This document shows, piece by piece, positions 50,486-60,276 of a stretch of DNA of 64,000 bases. Below the pieces are notes generated by a model, which saw only the letters and a list, made by a program, of their open reading frames with translations, searched no databases and was not told the origin of the DNA. How positions within the stretch are numbered: the first letter of the stretch is position 1; each line of letters starts with the position of its first letter. Source of the stretch: RYN-230 sp963711705 (GTDB lineage: Bacteria; Actinomycetota; Actinomycetes; Streptosporangiales; Streptosporangiaceae); assembly GCA_963711705.1 (NCBI GenBank), contig CAVQFM010000008.1:186001-250000 (forward strand), written 5' to 3'. The position numbers and the translations under genes were made by a program.

Positions 50486-51262
50486 GTGAACAGTCAGTCA
50501 GCAGGTAGCCAGCCCGGCCCGGCCGGGGCGCAGGCGGCGGCCGGGTTGCTGGTCCGGGTGCGCAAACTGCTGGCCAAGGCCGAGTCCGAGGGCGTGACGC
50601 CCGAGGAGGGGCAGGCGCTGACGGCCAAGGCGGCTGAGCTGATGGCCAAGTACGGCATCGACCGGGCGCTGCTGGCCGCCGTTCGGCCGGAGACCGACCG
50701 GCCCGCCGACCGGAAGGTGGACGTCGACAACCCGTGGGCCCGGGTGCAGGCGCATCTGCTGTGCGGGCTGGCATCCGCGCTGCGCTGCCAGTGCGTGATC
50801 CTGCCGCGCAGCGGCCCGGGCAGCCGGATCCACATCTTCGGGTTCGCCTCTGACATCGAGCGCACCGATGTGCTGTACACCTCGCTGCTGGTGCAGATGT
50901 GGCAGGGCCTGGCCGCGGCGCAGGTGCCCGGCTGGAGCCGCAGCCCGCGGGCGTGGCGCCGGTCGTGGCTGCTCGGCTTCACCTCCGCCGTGGTCGCCCG
51001 GGTCCGGGAGGCGGAGCACCGGGCCACCACCGCAGCCACCTCGGCCGGGACGGCCGGCGGGGAGCGGGCCGCGCTGGTGCTGGCCGACCGGCGGCAGGTG
51101 ATCCTGCGGAACATCGGGCAGGCCTACCCGGTCACCCGGACGTCCCGGGTGACCTACTCCGGCAGCGGCTACGGGGCCGGTTACACCGAGGGCCAGAAGG
51201 CCGACATCGGCTCGGCGCGGCTGCGCACCGGGCCGGGGCGGGCGCTCACCCGGACCAGCTAG
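50486..51262 (+). CDS. DUF2786 domain-containing protein
   Basis: 258 residues from GTG 50486, AGGAGGA five bases upstream. The N-terminal DUF2786 motif is RVRKLLAKAESEGVTPEEGQ followed by ALTAKAAELMAKYGIDRA (about 23-60). A conserved C-terminal part has ERTDVLYTSLLVQMWQGLAA and SWLLGFTSAVVARVREAE. Similar to proteins of unknown function widespread in actinobacteria, often near DNA repair or phage genes. Divergent from rpe and convergent with rsmB. Confidence 0.87.
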   Translation: MNSQSAGSQPGPAGAQAAAGLLVRVRKLLAKAESEGVTPEEGQALTAKAAELMAKYGIDRALLAAVRPETDRPADRKVDVDNPWARVQAHLLCGLASALRCQCVILPRSGPGSRIHIFGFASDIERTDVLYTSLLVQMWQGLAAAQVPGWSRSPRAWRRSWLLGFTSAVVARVREAEHRATTAATSAGTAGGERAALVLADRRQVILRNIGQAYPVTRTSRVTYSGSGYGAGYTEGQKADIGSARLRTGPGRALTRTS

Positions 51263-51414
51263 CTAGCCGGCGGCCGGGGCTGCGCGGCAGGACCCGCCTG
51301 GCCGCGTGACCAGGGGCAGCCGCGGCGGCCCTGAAATGTTCACCTGGCACTCGCCAGCCAGTTACGGAATGGCCCGGGAATGGCTTCATCTGGCGCGGGC
51401 CGGGCGGCCGCCGG

Positions 51415-52872
51415 TCAGCTACTGGCCCCGCCTGGTGGGCGGCGGCGCAGCAGGGCCAGGAAGATCGCGTCCGTGCCGTGCCGGTGCGGCCAGAACTGGG
51501 CGTACCGGGAGCCGGGTTCCGGCTCGCCCAGGCCGGGCACTTCAGCCAGCACGGCCGGGGCGTCCAGCACGTCCACGTCGTCGCGCTCGCGCAGCACATC
51601 GGCCAGCACGTCGCGGGTCTCGGCGGCCAGCGGGGAGCAGGTGACGTAGCCGACCACACCACCGGGCCGGGCCGCGTCCAGTGCGGCGCGGAGCAGGCGG
51701 CGCTGCAGCCCGCCCAGGGCCTTGACGTCCTGGGGTGACTTGCGCCAGCGGGCCTCCGGACGGCGGCGCAGCGCACCGAGGCCGCTGCATGGCACATCGG
51801 CCAGCACCCGGTCGAAGGTAGCGGGCGGCCAGGCCGGCACGGTGGCGTCCGCGACCACGGCGGCCGCCGCGCCGGTGACCGACACCGCGCCGCGGGCCAG
51901 CCGGGCCCGGTGCGGGCGGGCGTCGGCGGCCAGCAGCCGTGCGCCGCGCTGCGCCGCCAGGCCGGCCAGCAGCCGGGCCTTGCCGCCGGGCCCGGCGCAC
52001 ATGTCCAGCCACCGGCGGTCCGGGCCGTCCAGCCCGGCGCGGGCGACCGCGATCGCGGCCAGCTGGCTGGCTTCGTCCTGGACGGCGGCCCGCTGCTGGC
52101 TGACCACCTCGATGGCACCCGGGTCGCCGCCGTCGAGATACGCGCCGAACGGCGACCACCGGGCCGGCTCGGCCCCGCTGGCCACCAGCTCCGCCTGGTC
52201 GGCCAGCCCGGGCACCGCGCACAGGGTCACCCGGGGCCGCACGCCGTCCGCGGCCAGCACCGCCTCGGTCCCGGCCAGGTCACCGGCCAGGTCACCGGCC
52301 GGGTCCTCGCCAAGCGCCTCGGCCAGCGCCGCAACCAGCCACCGCGGGTGGCTGTACCGGACGGCGAGGTAACCCAGTGGATCGCGGTCCCGGGGCGGGG
52401 CTGCGACGCCGATCCATTCCTCCAGATCCCGGCTGGCTACCCGGCGGAGCACCGCGTTGACGAACCCGGCCGAGCGCGGGCCGGCCAGGTCGCGGGCGAG
52501 GTCCACCGAGGTGGCCACGGCCGCGTGCGGGCGCACCCGGGTGGCCAGCAGCTGGTGCGTGCCGAGCCGGAGCACCTCGCGCAGCGGCGGGTCGATCCGG
52601 TCCAGGCTGCGGTCACTGCACACGCCGAGGATTGCGTCGTACGTGCCCCGGCCGCGCAGTGTGCCGTAGGCCAGCTCGGTGGTCAGCGCCGCGTCCCGGC
52701 CCGTCAGCCCGCGCTGGGTGAGCAGGGCAGGCAGCAGCAGGTTGGCGTAGGCGTCCCGCTGCTCCACGGCGATCAGCACGTCGTAGGCGGTCCGGCGGGC
52801 CGGGTCACGGCGCCGGCCGGGGCGGGCACGGCGCTGGCCGCTGCCGGGCCGGTGCTTGCTCGGTACGGTCAT
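51415..52872 (-). CDS. rsmB: 16S rRNA (cytosine(967)-C(5))-methyltransferase
   Basis: 485 residues from ATG 52872, just after the fmt stop (52876-52874). N-terminal NusB-like domain (PARRTAYDVLIAVEQRDAYA; RSAGFVNAVLRRVA) and C-terminal RsmF/RsmB methyltransferase domain: LDMCAGPGGKARLLAGLA, FDRVLADVPCSGLGALRRRPE and the catalytic Cys in YVTCSPLAAET. Partner of fmt and def in the same run. Confidence 0.95.
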   Translation of the reverse strand: MTVPSKHRPGSGQRRARPGRRRDPARRTAYDVLIAVEQRDAYANLLLPALLTQRGLTGRDAALTTELAYGTLRGRGTYDAILGVCSDRSLDRIDPPLREVLRLGTHQLLATRVRPHAAVATSVDLARDLAGPRSAGFVNAVLRRVASRDLEEWIGVAAPPRDRDPLGYLAVRYSHPRWLVAALAEALGEDPAGDLAGDLAGTEAVLAADGVRPRVTLCAVPGLADQAELVASGAEPARWSPFGAYLDGGDPGAIEVVSQQRAAVQDEASQLAAIAVARAGLDGPDRRWLDMCAGPGGKARLLAGLAAQRGARLLAADARPHRARLARGAVSVTGAAAAVVADATVPAWPPATFDRVLADVPCSGLGALRRRPEARWRKSPQDVKALGGLQRRLLRAALDAARPGGVVGYVTCSPLAAETRDVLADVLRERDDVDVLDAPAVLAEVPGLGEPEPGSRYAQFWPHRHGTDAIFLALLRRRPPGGASS

Positions 52873-52873
52873 G

Positions 52874-53809
52874 TCAGCTGAGCACCGCACCCTGCTGGCG
52901 GAGCCCACGGGCCCAGTCCACGGCCGGCATCCGCCGCTTGCCGGGGGCCTGGACCTCGCCCAGCTCGACTGGGGTGGTGGCGGTGCCCGCGAGCACGGCC
53001 GAGCGCAGCACCCGCAGCTCGCCCGGGGCCAGCGGCCCGGGGGGCTCCACGCGGGCCGGGACGGCGGCGAGCGGCCCTAGTTTGATCCGCGCCCCGTCCA
53101 GCTCGGTCCACGCGCCCGGGTTCGGGGTGCACGCCCGGATCTGCCGGTCGACCGCGGTCGCCGGGTGATCCCAGCGCACCCGGGCGTCCGCCGCGGTGAC
53201 CTTGGGCGCCAGGCTGACTCCGTCGGCGGGCTGCGGCCGGGCTTCCAGCTGCCCGGACTCGATGCCGTCCAGGGTGGCGACGAGCAGCCCGGCGCCGGAC
53301 TCGGCCAGCCGGGCCAGCAGTTCGCCCGCCGTGTCCCGGGGCCGGATGGGCTCGGTGACCATGCCGAACACCGGCCCGGCGTCCAGCTCGCGGACCAGCC
53401 GGAACGTGGTCGCGCCGGTCATCTCGTCGCCGTGCAGGATGGCATGCTGCACCGGGGCCGCCCCGCGCCAGGCCGGGAGCAGCGAGAAATGCAGGTTCAC
53501 CCAGCCGTGCCGCGGGATGTCCAGCGCGGCCTGCGGGATCAGCGCGCCGTACGCGGTCACCGGGCAGCAGTCCGGGCCGATGGCCCGCAGCCGGTCCAGG
53601 AAGTCCGGGTCCCGCGGCCGGCCCGGCTTGAGTACCTCGACACCCGCCGCGGCCGCGCGCTCGGCCACTGGGCTGGGCCCGAGCCGCAGGCCCCGCCCGG
53701 CAGGCGCGTCTGGCCGGGTGACCACCGCGGCCACCTCGTGCCCGGATTTGAGCAGCGCATCCAGCGTGGGCACGGCCGCCTGCGGGGTGCCCGCGAACAC
53801 CAGTCGCAT
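52874..53809 (-). CDS. fmt: Methionyl-tRNA formyltransferase
   Basis: Formylates initiator Met-tRNA. 311 residues from ATG 53809 (MRLVFAGTPQAAVPTLDALL). Catalytic HFSLLPAWRGAAPVQ about 107-121 and the upstream N-H-D type residues present; C-terminal OB-like domain with CTPNPGAWTEL. Downstream of def with 51 bp gap, and next to rsmB. Confidence 0.95.
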   Translation of the reverse strand: MRLVFAGTPQAAVPTLDALLKSGHEVAAVVTRPDAPAGRGLRLGPSPVAERAAAAGVEVLKPGRPRDPDFLDRLRAIGPDCCPVTAYGALIPQAALDIPRHGWVNLHFSLLPAWRGAAPVQHAILHGDEMTGATTFRLVRELDAGPVFGMVTEPIRPRDTAGELLARLAESGAGLLVATLDGIESGQLEARPQPADGVSLAPKVTAADARVRWDHPATAVDRQIRACTPNPGAWTELDGARIKLGPLAAVPARVEPPGPLAPGELRVLRSAVLAGTATTPVELGEVQAPGKRRMPAVDWARGLRQQGAVLS

Positions 53810-53860
53810 CCGGGGCCCTACGCCGGGCCCCGCCGGGCACAACCGGAAGATCCGGCCATG

Positions 53861-54406
53861 TCAGGTCGCCTTCCCCCGGGTCGGATGGGGGGAGGCCCTG
53901 ATCTCCGGGACGGGCTGGCCCCACCACTCGGCCTCGCGGATCGCCTTCATGGCCAGCTTGTGCTGCTGCTTGTCGAGCTTGTCGATGAACAGGATGCCGT
54001 CGAGATGGTCGGACTCGTGCTGCACGCAGCGCGCCAGCTGCCCGGTGCCCTCGATCGTGATCGGCTCGCCGTACATGTTGAAGCCCTTGGCCACCGCGCC
54101 GTAGGCCCGCGGGGTCGGGAAAGCGAGACCCGGGAAGGACAGGCAGCCCTCGTCGTCGGTCTCGATCTCCTCGGACAGGTCCAGCGACGGGTTGATCAGG
54201 TGACCCAGCTCGTCGTCCACGTAGTAGGTGAACACCCGAAGCCCCACGCCGATCTGCGGCGCCGCCAGGCCGACACCCGGCGCGTCCAGCATCGTGTCGG
54301 TGAGATCCTTCACCAGCTTGCGCAGCTCGGCGTCGAAGTCGCGGACCGGCTCGGCCGGGGTGCGCAGTACCGGGTCGCCGAAGATGCGGATCGGCTTGAC
54401 GCTGAT
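53861..54406 (-). CDS. def: Peptide deformylase with a non-standard start
   Basis: Removes the formyl group from nascent proteins. Metal and active-site motifs GVGLAAPQIG, EGCLSFPGL and QHESDHLDG are intact. The family N-terminus (SVKPIRIFGDPVLRTPAEPV) is encoded but the frame contains no ATG, GTG or TTG between an in-frame TGA (54439-54437) and GTG 54313, which would delete 31 residues. ATC 54406 is where homologues start and has GGAAGGA nine bases upstream. Alternatives are an AUC start or one extra base joining ATG 54416 to this frame. 181 residues with the ATC start, the normal length. Confidence 0.87.
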   Translation of the reverse strand: MSVKPIRIFGDPVLRTPAEPVRDFDAELRKLVKDLTDTMLDAPGVGLAAPQIGVGLRVFTYYVDDELGHLINPSLDLSEEIETDDEGCLSFPGLAFPTPRAYGAVAKGFNMYGEPITIEGTGQLARCVQHESDHLDGILFIDKLDKQQHKLAMKAIREAEWWGQPVPEIRASPHPTRGKAT

Positions 54407-54474
54407 GGCGCACCATCCTTCCGTGCCAGGCCCCGCTCAAGGTGGGCCACTGCGAGGGCGTTACCTGACCAAGT

Positions 54475-55953
54475 CTATGAACTCTGCGGGTCCAGGCTGG
54501 CCGGGACGGAGCGGGCTTTGAAGGCGGCCTTGCGGGCGGCCCGGGCCACGCTGGGGTCGGGGTGATAGTCGCTGAGCGCGGTCAGCAGGTCGGTGACCCC
54601 GGGATGCTGCACCCGCCAGAGCCCGGCCACCAGTTCGGCCTGCGCGTCCGGCGGGACGTCGGGCAGCAGCTCGGCGACGACGTCCTGGGGGTCGGCTTCC
54701 TCAAGCAGCCCGGCACCGAGATCGACGAGCAGCCAGGCCCGGTCCTCCCGGTCCAGCTCGGCCTCCTCGCCGTGCTCGTGCAGCCACACGGCCGCGTGCG
54801 CGCGCAGCACCGGATCGGCCAGCGCCTCCCGGACCGCGGCCACCGCTTCCTCGCCGATCCGGTCCAGCACCGCGAACCCCGCGCCGCGCAGTCCAGGGGA
54901 ACCCAGGCGGGCCGCGTCGATCAGCTCGTCCGCGGCCTGCCGCGGTGTCCGGCCCGCCAGCCAGCTGGCGATCTCTGCCTCGCCGTCCTCCACGTCGCAG
55001 TTGGCCAGCGTGGCTAGCAGGGCCGCGGCGTCGCCGCGCGACCGGTCACCGGTGACCGGCACATGCCAGCCCTGGGCCCGCAGCCGCCGGTGCACGCCCC
55101 ACACGCCGAGCGGCGACAGGGTGACGGTCAGCCCGCCGCCTCCGTCGGCACCGGATTCGTCCGCGCCCAGCTCCACGACGCCGAGGTCGGCCAGGGTTTC
55201 CAGCACCACCGACAGCGCGGCCCCCTCGTCGGGAGCGTGTTCCCCCGGGGTGGCCCGGTCCGGCGCCCCCCGCTCGCCTGCCCGGCGCCGGGCGGTGCCC
55301 GCGGCCGCCATGTAGGCGTCGAACAGGGCATCCATCCGCACCGGCCCGCCCACCGTGTACAGGGCGGTGGCCAGCCCGTCCAGGTCGTCGGCGGCCAGCA
55401 TCACGGTAAGCGCCGCGTCCCACGCGGCCAGCACCTCGTCCGCGGTGCTGGCCGAGAGGACTTCGAGCTGGTCCCCGGGGACCGTGCGGCCGTCACTGAG
55501 CACGAGCATCCGGGCCGCGACCGCCACCCGCCAGGCCGCTTCGAACTCGGCCGGGATCAGCTCCAGATGCGTCGCGGCGGCCACGGCGTCCGCCGTGCGC
55601 AGCCGGCCGGCCTTGGTGACCCGGCGCTCCGGGCCGACCCACCGGGCCAGGTCGCGGGCCGCCCGCAGCAGCGGCGCTACCCGGGCCGCGGCGGCGAGTT
55701 CCTCCCGGGGGGCCAGCCGCACCGTGGGCAGCCGGGGCGGGCCGCCACTGTCCCGCCCAGCCTGCTCCGGCCCGCCGGGTGCGGGAGTGCCTGCCAGGTC
55801 AGCGGCGGTCAGGTCGGCAGCCGCCAGCCTGGGTGGCCGGCCCGGTGGCTGGGCGGCCGGGGTTGGCTCAGTCCCGCCCGCGGCAGGCCCGTTCGCGTCG
55901 CCGGGCGGGCCCAGCGTGGTCAGCGATCGTGGAGTCCGTCGTGAGGTGGCCAC
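54475..55953 (-). CDS. Unrecognised 492-residue helical protein
   Basis: Low-complexity Pro/Ala/Gly N-terminus (1-80), then a region RWVGPERRVTKAGRLRTADAV (about 105-125) and winged-helix-like LADLGVVELG / GVWGVHRRLRAQGW segments, and a C-terminal part with Ala/Leu/Glu-rich helical repeats ending in HPDPSVARAARKAAFKARS, like HEAT repeats. The VTKAGRLRTAD pattern is seen in some actinobacterial proteins of unknown role (pRiA4b ORF-3-like context), but I cannot assign a function. Starts 30 bp downstream of the priA end, probably the same transcript. Confidence 0.8.
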   Translation of the reverse strand: MATSRRTPRSLTTLGPPGDANGPAAGGTEPTPAAQPPGRPPRLAAADLTAADLAGTPAPGGPEQAGRDSGGPPRLPTVRLAPREELAAAARVAPLLRAARDLARWVGPERRVTKAGRLRTADAVAAATHLELIPAEFEAAWRVAVAARMLVLSDGRTVPGDQLEVLSASTADEVLAAWDAALTVMLAADDLDGLATALYTVGGPVRMDALFDAYMAAAGTARRRAGERGAPDRATPGEHAPDEGAALSVVLETLADLGVVELGADESGADGGGGLTVTLSPLGVWGVHRRLRAQGWHVPVTGDRSRGDAAALLATLANCDVEDGEAEIASWLAGRTPRQAADELIDAARLGSPGLRGAGFAVLDRIGEEAVAAVREALADPVLRAHAAVWLHEHGEEAELDREDRAWLLVDLGAGLLEEADPQDVVAELLPDVPPDAQAELVAGLWRVQHPGVTDLLTALSDYHPDPSVARAARKAAFKARSVPASLDPQSS

Positions 55954-55983
55954 TCCAGCACCCTACGACCTCCCCGGGGCAGC

Positions 55984-58083
55984 TCAGCTCAGCTCGGCCG
56001 GGTCAAGTTGCACGCGGACCGGCCCTGGCTCCTTGCGGGCGCTGCGCGCCGCCTGGGCGCCGCGCAGCGCGGCGGCCAGCGCCACGCCCGCTGACCTGGG
56101 CACCCGGAGCAGCATCTGGACGCCATCGGGCGCCTCGACCGGCCCGAGCAGTTCCGCGGCGGCCGGCAGCTCGGCCGCGGCCAGCAGACCGTCCACGGCA
56201 TCCGGGGAGCCGGTGAGCGACGCCATCCGGACCGCGGGCGGGAACCGGAGCTGTTCCCGCTCGGCCAGTTCCCGTTCGGCGTGGGTGACCGGGTCCCAGC
56301 GGATCAGCGCCTGCACCGCCGGGATGCTGGCGTCCGCGACCACCACCACCTGGCCGCCCGCGGCGGCGCCGCGGACCAGCGCCGCGGCGTTCAGCCAGCG
56401 GCGCAGCGCCTCCTCAGCCGCGCGCAGGCTGGGCCGGCCCAGCAGCGCCCAGCCGTCGAGCAGCAGCGCGGCGGCGTAACCGCCGGCCGCGCGCGGTTCC
56501 GCACCGGGGGTGGCCACGACCAGTGCCGGTGAGCCGGGCACGGCCGTGACCGGCCCGGCCCCGCCGGACTCGATCAGCGGTATGCCGGGGAACGCGTGGC
56601 TCAGTTCCTCCGCGGTGCGCCCGGCCCCGGTGACCAGGGCACGGAGCCCGGGATGGGCGCAGTGCGGGCAGCGCCACTGCGGGTCGTCCGCGGCACACCA
56701 GCCACAGGCGGGAGCCGCCTCGGCATGCGCCAGCGACAGCGGCCCGCCGCAGGCCGCGCATCTGGCCCGCGCCCGGCACCGGGCACAGCCGAGGGTGGCC
56801 AGGTAGCCGCGCCGCGGTACCTGGACCAGGACTGGGCCACTGGCCAGGCCGGCCCGGGCGGTGCGCAGCACCAGGCTGGGCAGCCGGGCGGACTGCGCCA
56901 CCGCATCGCGGGCCAGTTCGCTGTCCGCGCCAGCCGCCCGGATCTGCGGCATGCGGTCCCGGAGCACGGCCCGGCCGGCGGCGAGCGGCCGGGCCCAGCC
57001 GCTGGCCACCAGGCCGGTCGCCTCCGCGGTGCGGGTGAACCCGCCGATCAGCGCGGCCGCGCCGGTCCGGTGGGCGCGCAGCGCGAGCACGTCGCGGGCG
57101 TGCGGGTAGGGAGCACGCGGCTCGGCGTGCAGGTCGTCGCCGTCGTCCCAGATCACCACCAGGCCGAGGTTCACAACCGGCGCGAACATGGCGGCCCGGG
57201 TGCCAGCCACGATCCGCACCGTGCCACGCCGGACGGCCAGCCAGCGCCGGTACCGCTCGGCGGGCCCGAGCCCGGCGGCCAGCGTGACGTGCCGGCCCGG
57301 GCCGAGCAGCCTGGTCAGCGCGGCGTCGAGCAGACTGAGGTCGCGGGCGTCCGGGACGACCATGAGCACGCCCCGGCCAGCGGCCGCGGCGGTGGCCGCC
57401 GCCCAGGCGATCTCACCGGGCCATTGCGGCCCGGGCAGCGCAGACCACACCGCGCGTGGTGCCCGCCGGCTGGACAGTCCGTCCAGGAAGGCGGGGCCCG
57501 CGGGGTAGCGGGACCATGGTCCCGGACCAGCCGGGCGGGCTGGATCCGGGCTGGCCGGGTCAGCGGTTGCCGGTACTGCGGCAGCCTCCGGCTTTCCGGC
57601 AGGGTCCGGCTCACCCCCGGCGGGCGGGGCCGCCATCGATTCGGTCCGGGCGTGCCGGGGCGGGACGGCCAGCCGCAGCACGTCGGCCATGGTGCCCGCA
57701 TACCGGTCGGCCACCTCACGGGCCAGGGCGGCGATTTCCGGGCTGAGCACCGGCTCGGGCGCGACGACCCGCTCCAGCCGGGCCAGCTGGCCGGGGTGCT
57801 CACTGGCCGCGACCCGCTCCAGCAGGTAGCCGTCGGTCAGCTGACCAGCGAACCGGACCCGCACCCGGCAACCGGGAACGGCCTGGCCGGCCAGCCGCTC
57901 CGGGACGAGGTAGTCGAACGGCCGGTCCAGGTGGGCCAGGGGGATGTCCACGGCCACCCGGGCCACCGGCAGGACCGCCGCGTCCGGGCCGCGGTCCCGG
58001 GCCGCGCTGCGCGGTTTGCGCCGGGCCGGCCCGGCGCCGCCCTTACGGCGCGCCGGTGCCTGCTGGCTCGTTGCCCCTGCCAC
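55984..58083 (-). CDS. priA: Primosomal protein N' (PriA), degenerate helicase type
   Basis: 699 residues. N-terminal DNA-binding domain (VDIPLAHLDRPFDYLVPERL; GCRVRVRFAG) and zinc-binding cysteines CARCRARARCAACG plus CGWCAADDPQWRCPHC are intact. The helicase motifs are not: the Walker A region reads GPQWPGEIAWAAATAAAAGR without GKT, and the DEAH box is replaced by IWDDGDD. Loss of ATPase motifs is known for actinobacterial PriA, so the gene is probably functional in replisome loading but not as a helicase. The ORF is otherwise full length. Confidence 0.92.
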   Translation of the reverse strand: MAGATSQQAPARRKGGAGPARRKPRSAARDRGPDAAVLPVARVAVDIPLAHLDRPFDYLVPERLAGQAVPGCRVRVRFAGQLTDGYLLERVAASEHPGQLARLERVVAPEPVLSPEIAALAREVADRYAGTMADVLRLAVPPRHARTESMAAPPAGGEPDPAGKPEAAAVPATADPASPDPARPAGPGPWSRYPAGPAFLDGLSSRRAPRAVWSALPGPQWPGEIAWAAATAAAAGRGVLMVVPDARDLSLLDAALTRLLGPGRHVTLAAGLGPAERYRRWLAVRRGTVRIVAGTRAAMFAPVVNLGLVVIWDDGDDLHAEPRAPYPHARDVLALRAHRTGAAALIGGFTRTAEATGLVASGWARPLAAGRAVLRDRMPQIRAAGADSELARDAVAQSARLPSLVLRTARAGLASGPVLVQVPRRGYLATLGCARCRARARCAACGGPLSLAHAEAAPACGWCAADDPQWRCPHCAHPGLRALVTGAGRTAEELSHAFPGIPLIESGGAGPVTAVPGSPALVVATPGAEPRAAGGYAAALLLDGWALLGRPSLRAAEEALRRWLNAAALVRGAAAGGQVVVVADASIPAVQALIRWDPVTHAERELAEREQLRFPPAVRMASLTGSPDAVDGLLAAAELPAAAELLGPVEAPDGVQMLLRVPRSAGVALAAALRGAQAARSARKEPGPVRVQLDPAELS

Positions 58084-58234
58084 GGTCCTGGTTTACCAGA
58101 GCCCTCCGACGCCGACGGCCGAAGCCGCCATGGCCGCCGGGCGGGCGGGACGGGCGGCCACCGGTCAGCTGGCCGAGGGAGGGTCCTGCCGGTCCTGGCC
58201 GTCGTCAGCAGGCCGAAGACCGGCAGGGCACACC

Positions 58235-58961
58235 CTAGACGCGCAGCGTGCCGCAGGCGGCGTCGGCGCGGTCCGTGTCGTGGTTCAGCTTCAGCAGCAC
58301 GTGACGTGGGACGGCGGCACCGGCCCGGACGTCGGCCAGCACCGTGCGCAGGCCCGCGGACACCGCATGCAGGGACCGGGTGGCGGCGGCGTCCCGGCTG
58401 TCGGTGGCGGCGTCGTCGGATCTGCCGGGCGGCACTGGTCAGGTCGGTGGTGAGCACGTCACGCCCGGCGCCGCGGCTGACGTCGGCCACGACCCGGTTG
58501 TACGCGGTGAGCGCGCTGTCCTTATAGGCCATGCACCCCGGGTCGGTGGCCGCCGCGAGATGCGGCACCAGGTAGCCAGCCGCCCCGGCCCAGGCCAGGC
58601 TGAGGGCGATCGCCACCCAGCAGCGCACCCGGCCCCGCCCGGTCCGGGCGGCGCGGCGCAGGCCGATGACGCCGAGGACCAGGCCGGCCGGGATGGTGAT
58701 CAGCGCGCCGCCGAGGATTCCGCAGGCCAGCGCGGCGGTGGCCGGCCGGTTGCGGATGGCCGGCCGGTTGCCGGTGGCCGGAGCGGCCCCGGCCACCGGG
58801 TCCGCTGTGCTGTCCGGCCCGGCGGAACCGAGCGCACCGCCGGGGCCAGGTGCCCCGGCCGGGGACCCGGGACCAGGCGGGCCGGCCGCAGGACGGCCCG
58901 CCCCGGGCGCGCCGTCCTCGGGCGGCGACGGGGATGCGGCCTGGTCGGTCGGTGACGGCAA
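58235..58961 (-). CDS. DUF4190 membrane protein with an apparent frameshift
   Basis: TTG start (58961). Pro/Gly-rich cytoplasmic part 1-70, DUF4190 core ALACGILGGALITIPAGLVL and RCWVAIALSLAWAGAAGYLV (two membrane segments about 78-98 and 112-132), then an extracytoplasmic part (VVADVSRGAGRDVLTTDLTS). After about 58440 the natural continuation SDDAATDSRDAAATRSLHAV to ACGTLRV is one base out of frame; one extra base in the CCGCCCGGC region at 58434-58450 accounts for it. Function unknown. Confidence 0.75.
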
Positions 58962-59082
58962 CGGCTCACTGGCTCAGGAGTGCGGAACGGCAGGACTGCT
59001 TCAACGGGATAACGGGCGCGCCGAGCGTAAGTTCCGGGCCAGGTGGAGGCGCAGCGGGGAACCCACCCGCCCGGGCGGCCTG

Positions 59083-60276
59083 CTACCGCCCGGCCGCCGC
59101 GCGCAGGCTCTCCGCCCGGTCGGTCCGCTCCCAGGAGAAGTCGGGCTCCTCCCGGCCGAAATGACCGTAGCTGGCGGTCTGCGAGTAGATCGGGCGCAGC
59201 AGGTCGAGATCCCGGATGATCGCGGCCGGGCGCAGGTCGAACACCTGGAGCACCGCGTCCTGGATCTGCTCGACCGGCAGCCGCTCGGTGCCGAAGCACT
59301 CGACGAACAGGCCGACCGGCTTGGCCTTGCCGATCGCGTAGGCGACCTGCGTCTCGCACCGGTCCGCCAGGCCCGCGGCGACCACGTTCTTGGCCACCCA
59401 GCGCATGGCGTAGGCGGCGCTGCGGTTGACCTTGGACGGGTCTTTGCCGGAGAACGCGCCCCCGCCGTGCCGGGCCATCCCGCCGTAGGTGTCAATGATG
59501 ATCTTCCGGCCGGTCAGCCCGGCGTCACCCATCGGGCCGCCGATCTCGAAGCGCCCGGTCGGGTTCACCAGCAGGCGGTACTGGCTGGTGTCGATGTCCA
59601 GTTGCTGCACCATCGGCAGCACCACGAGGTCGCGGATGTCGGGGGCGAGCAGTTCCTTGATATCGATGTCCGGCGCGTGCTGCGCGGACACCACGACCGT
59701 GTCCAGCCGGACCGGCTTGTCCCCCGCGTACTCGATCGTCACCTGGGTCTTGCCGTCCGGTCGCAGATAGGGCACCTCGCCGCTGCGCCGGACCGCCGCC
59801 AGGCGGCGGGCCAGCCGGTGCGCCAGCATGATCGGCAGCGGCATGAGCTCCGGGGTCTCCCGGCACGCGTAGCCGAACATGAGCCCCTGATCGCCCGCAC
59901 CCTGGCGGTCCAGCTCGGACGAGCCCTCGCCCTCCCGGTGCTCGAACGCCTGCAGCACGCCCTGGGCGATGTCCGGCGACTGCGAGCCAATGGACACCGA
60001 CACCCCGCAGGAGGCGCCGTCGTATCCCTTGGTCGAGGAGTCGTACCCGATTTCGAGGATCTTCTCCCGGATAATTCCGGGAATATCCACATAAGTCTCG
60101 GTTGTCACCTCGCCGGCCACATGGACCTGCCCGGTGGTAATCATCGTCTCCACGGCGACATGACTGTCCGGATCGTCCTTGATCATTGAATCCAGAATGG
60201 CGTCGCTGATCTGATCCGCCATCTTGTCCGGATGACCCTCCGTCACGGACTCAGAGGTAAAGAGACGTCGGGCCAC
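59083..60276 (-). CDS. metK: S-adenosylmethionine synthase
   Basis: Makes SAM from Met and ATP. GTG 60276 (ARRLFTSESVTEGHPDKMAD) gives 397 residues, family length; the open frame upstream has no homology. Motifs: EGHPDKMADQISDAILD about 13-29, GAGDQGLMFGYA about 117-128, and GGGAFSGKDPSKVNRSAAY about 261-279. Feeds SAM to the several methyltransferases in the window. No SAM riboswitch recognised upstream. Confidence 0.97.
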   Translation of the reverse strand: MARRLFTSESVTEGHPDKMADQISDAILDSMIKDDPDSHVAVETMITTGQVHVAGEVTTETYVDIPGIIREKILEIGYDSSTKGYDGASCGVSVSIGSQSPDIAQGVLQAFEHREGEGSSELDRQGAGDQGLMFGYACRETPELMPLPIMLAHRLARRLAAVRRSGEVPYLRPDGKTQVTIEYAGDKPVRLDTVVVSAQHAPDIDIKELLAPDIRDLVVLPMVQQLDIDTSQYRLLVNPTGRFEIGGPMGDAGLTGRKIIIDTYGGMARHGGGAFSGKDPSKVNRSAAYAMRWVAKNVVAAGLADRCETQVAYAIGKAKPVGLFVECFGTERLPVEQIQDAVLQVFDLRPAAIIRDLDLLRPIYSQTASYGHFGREEPDFSWERTDRAESLRAAAGR

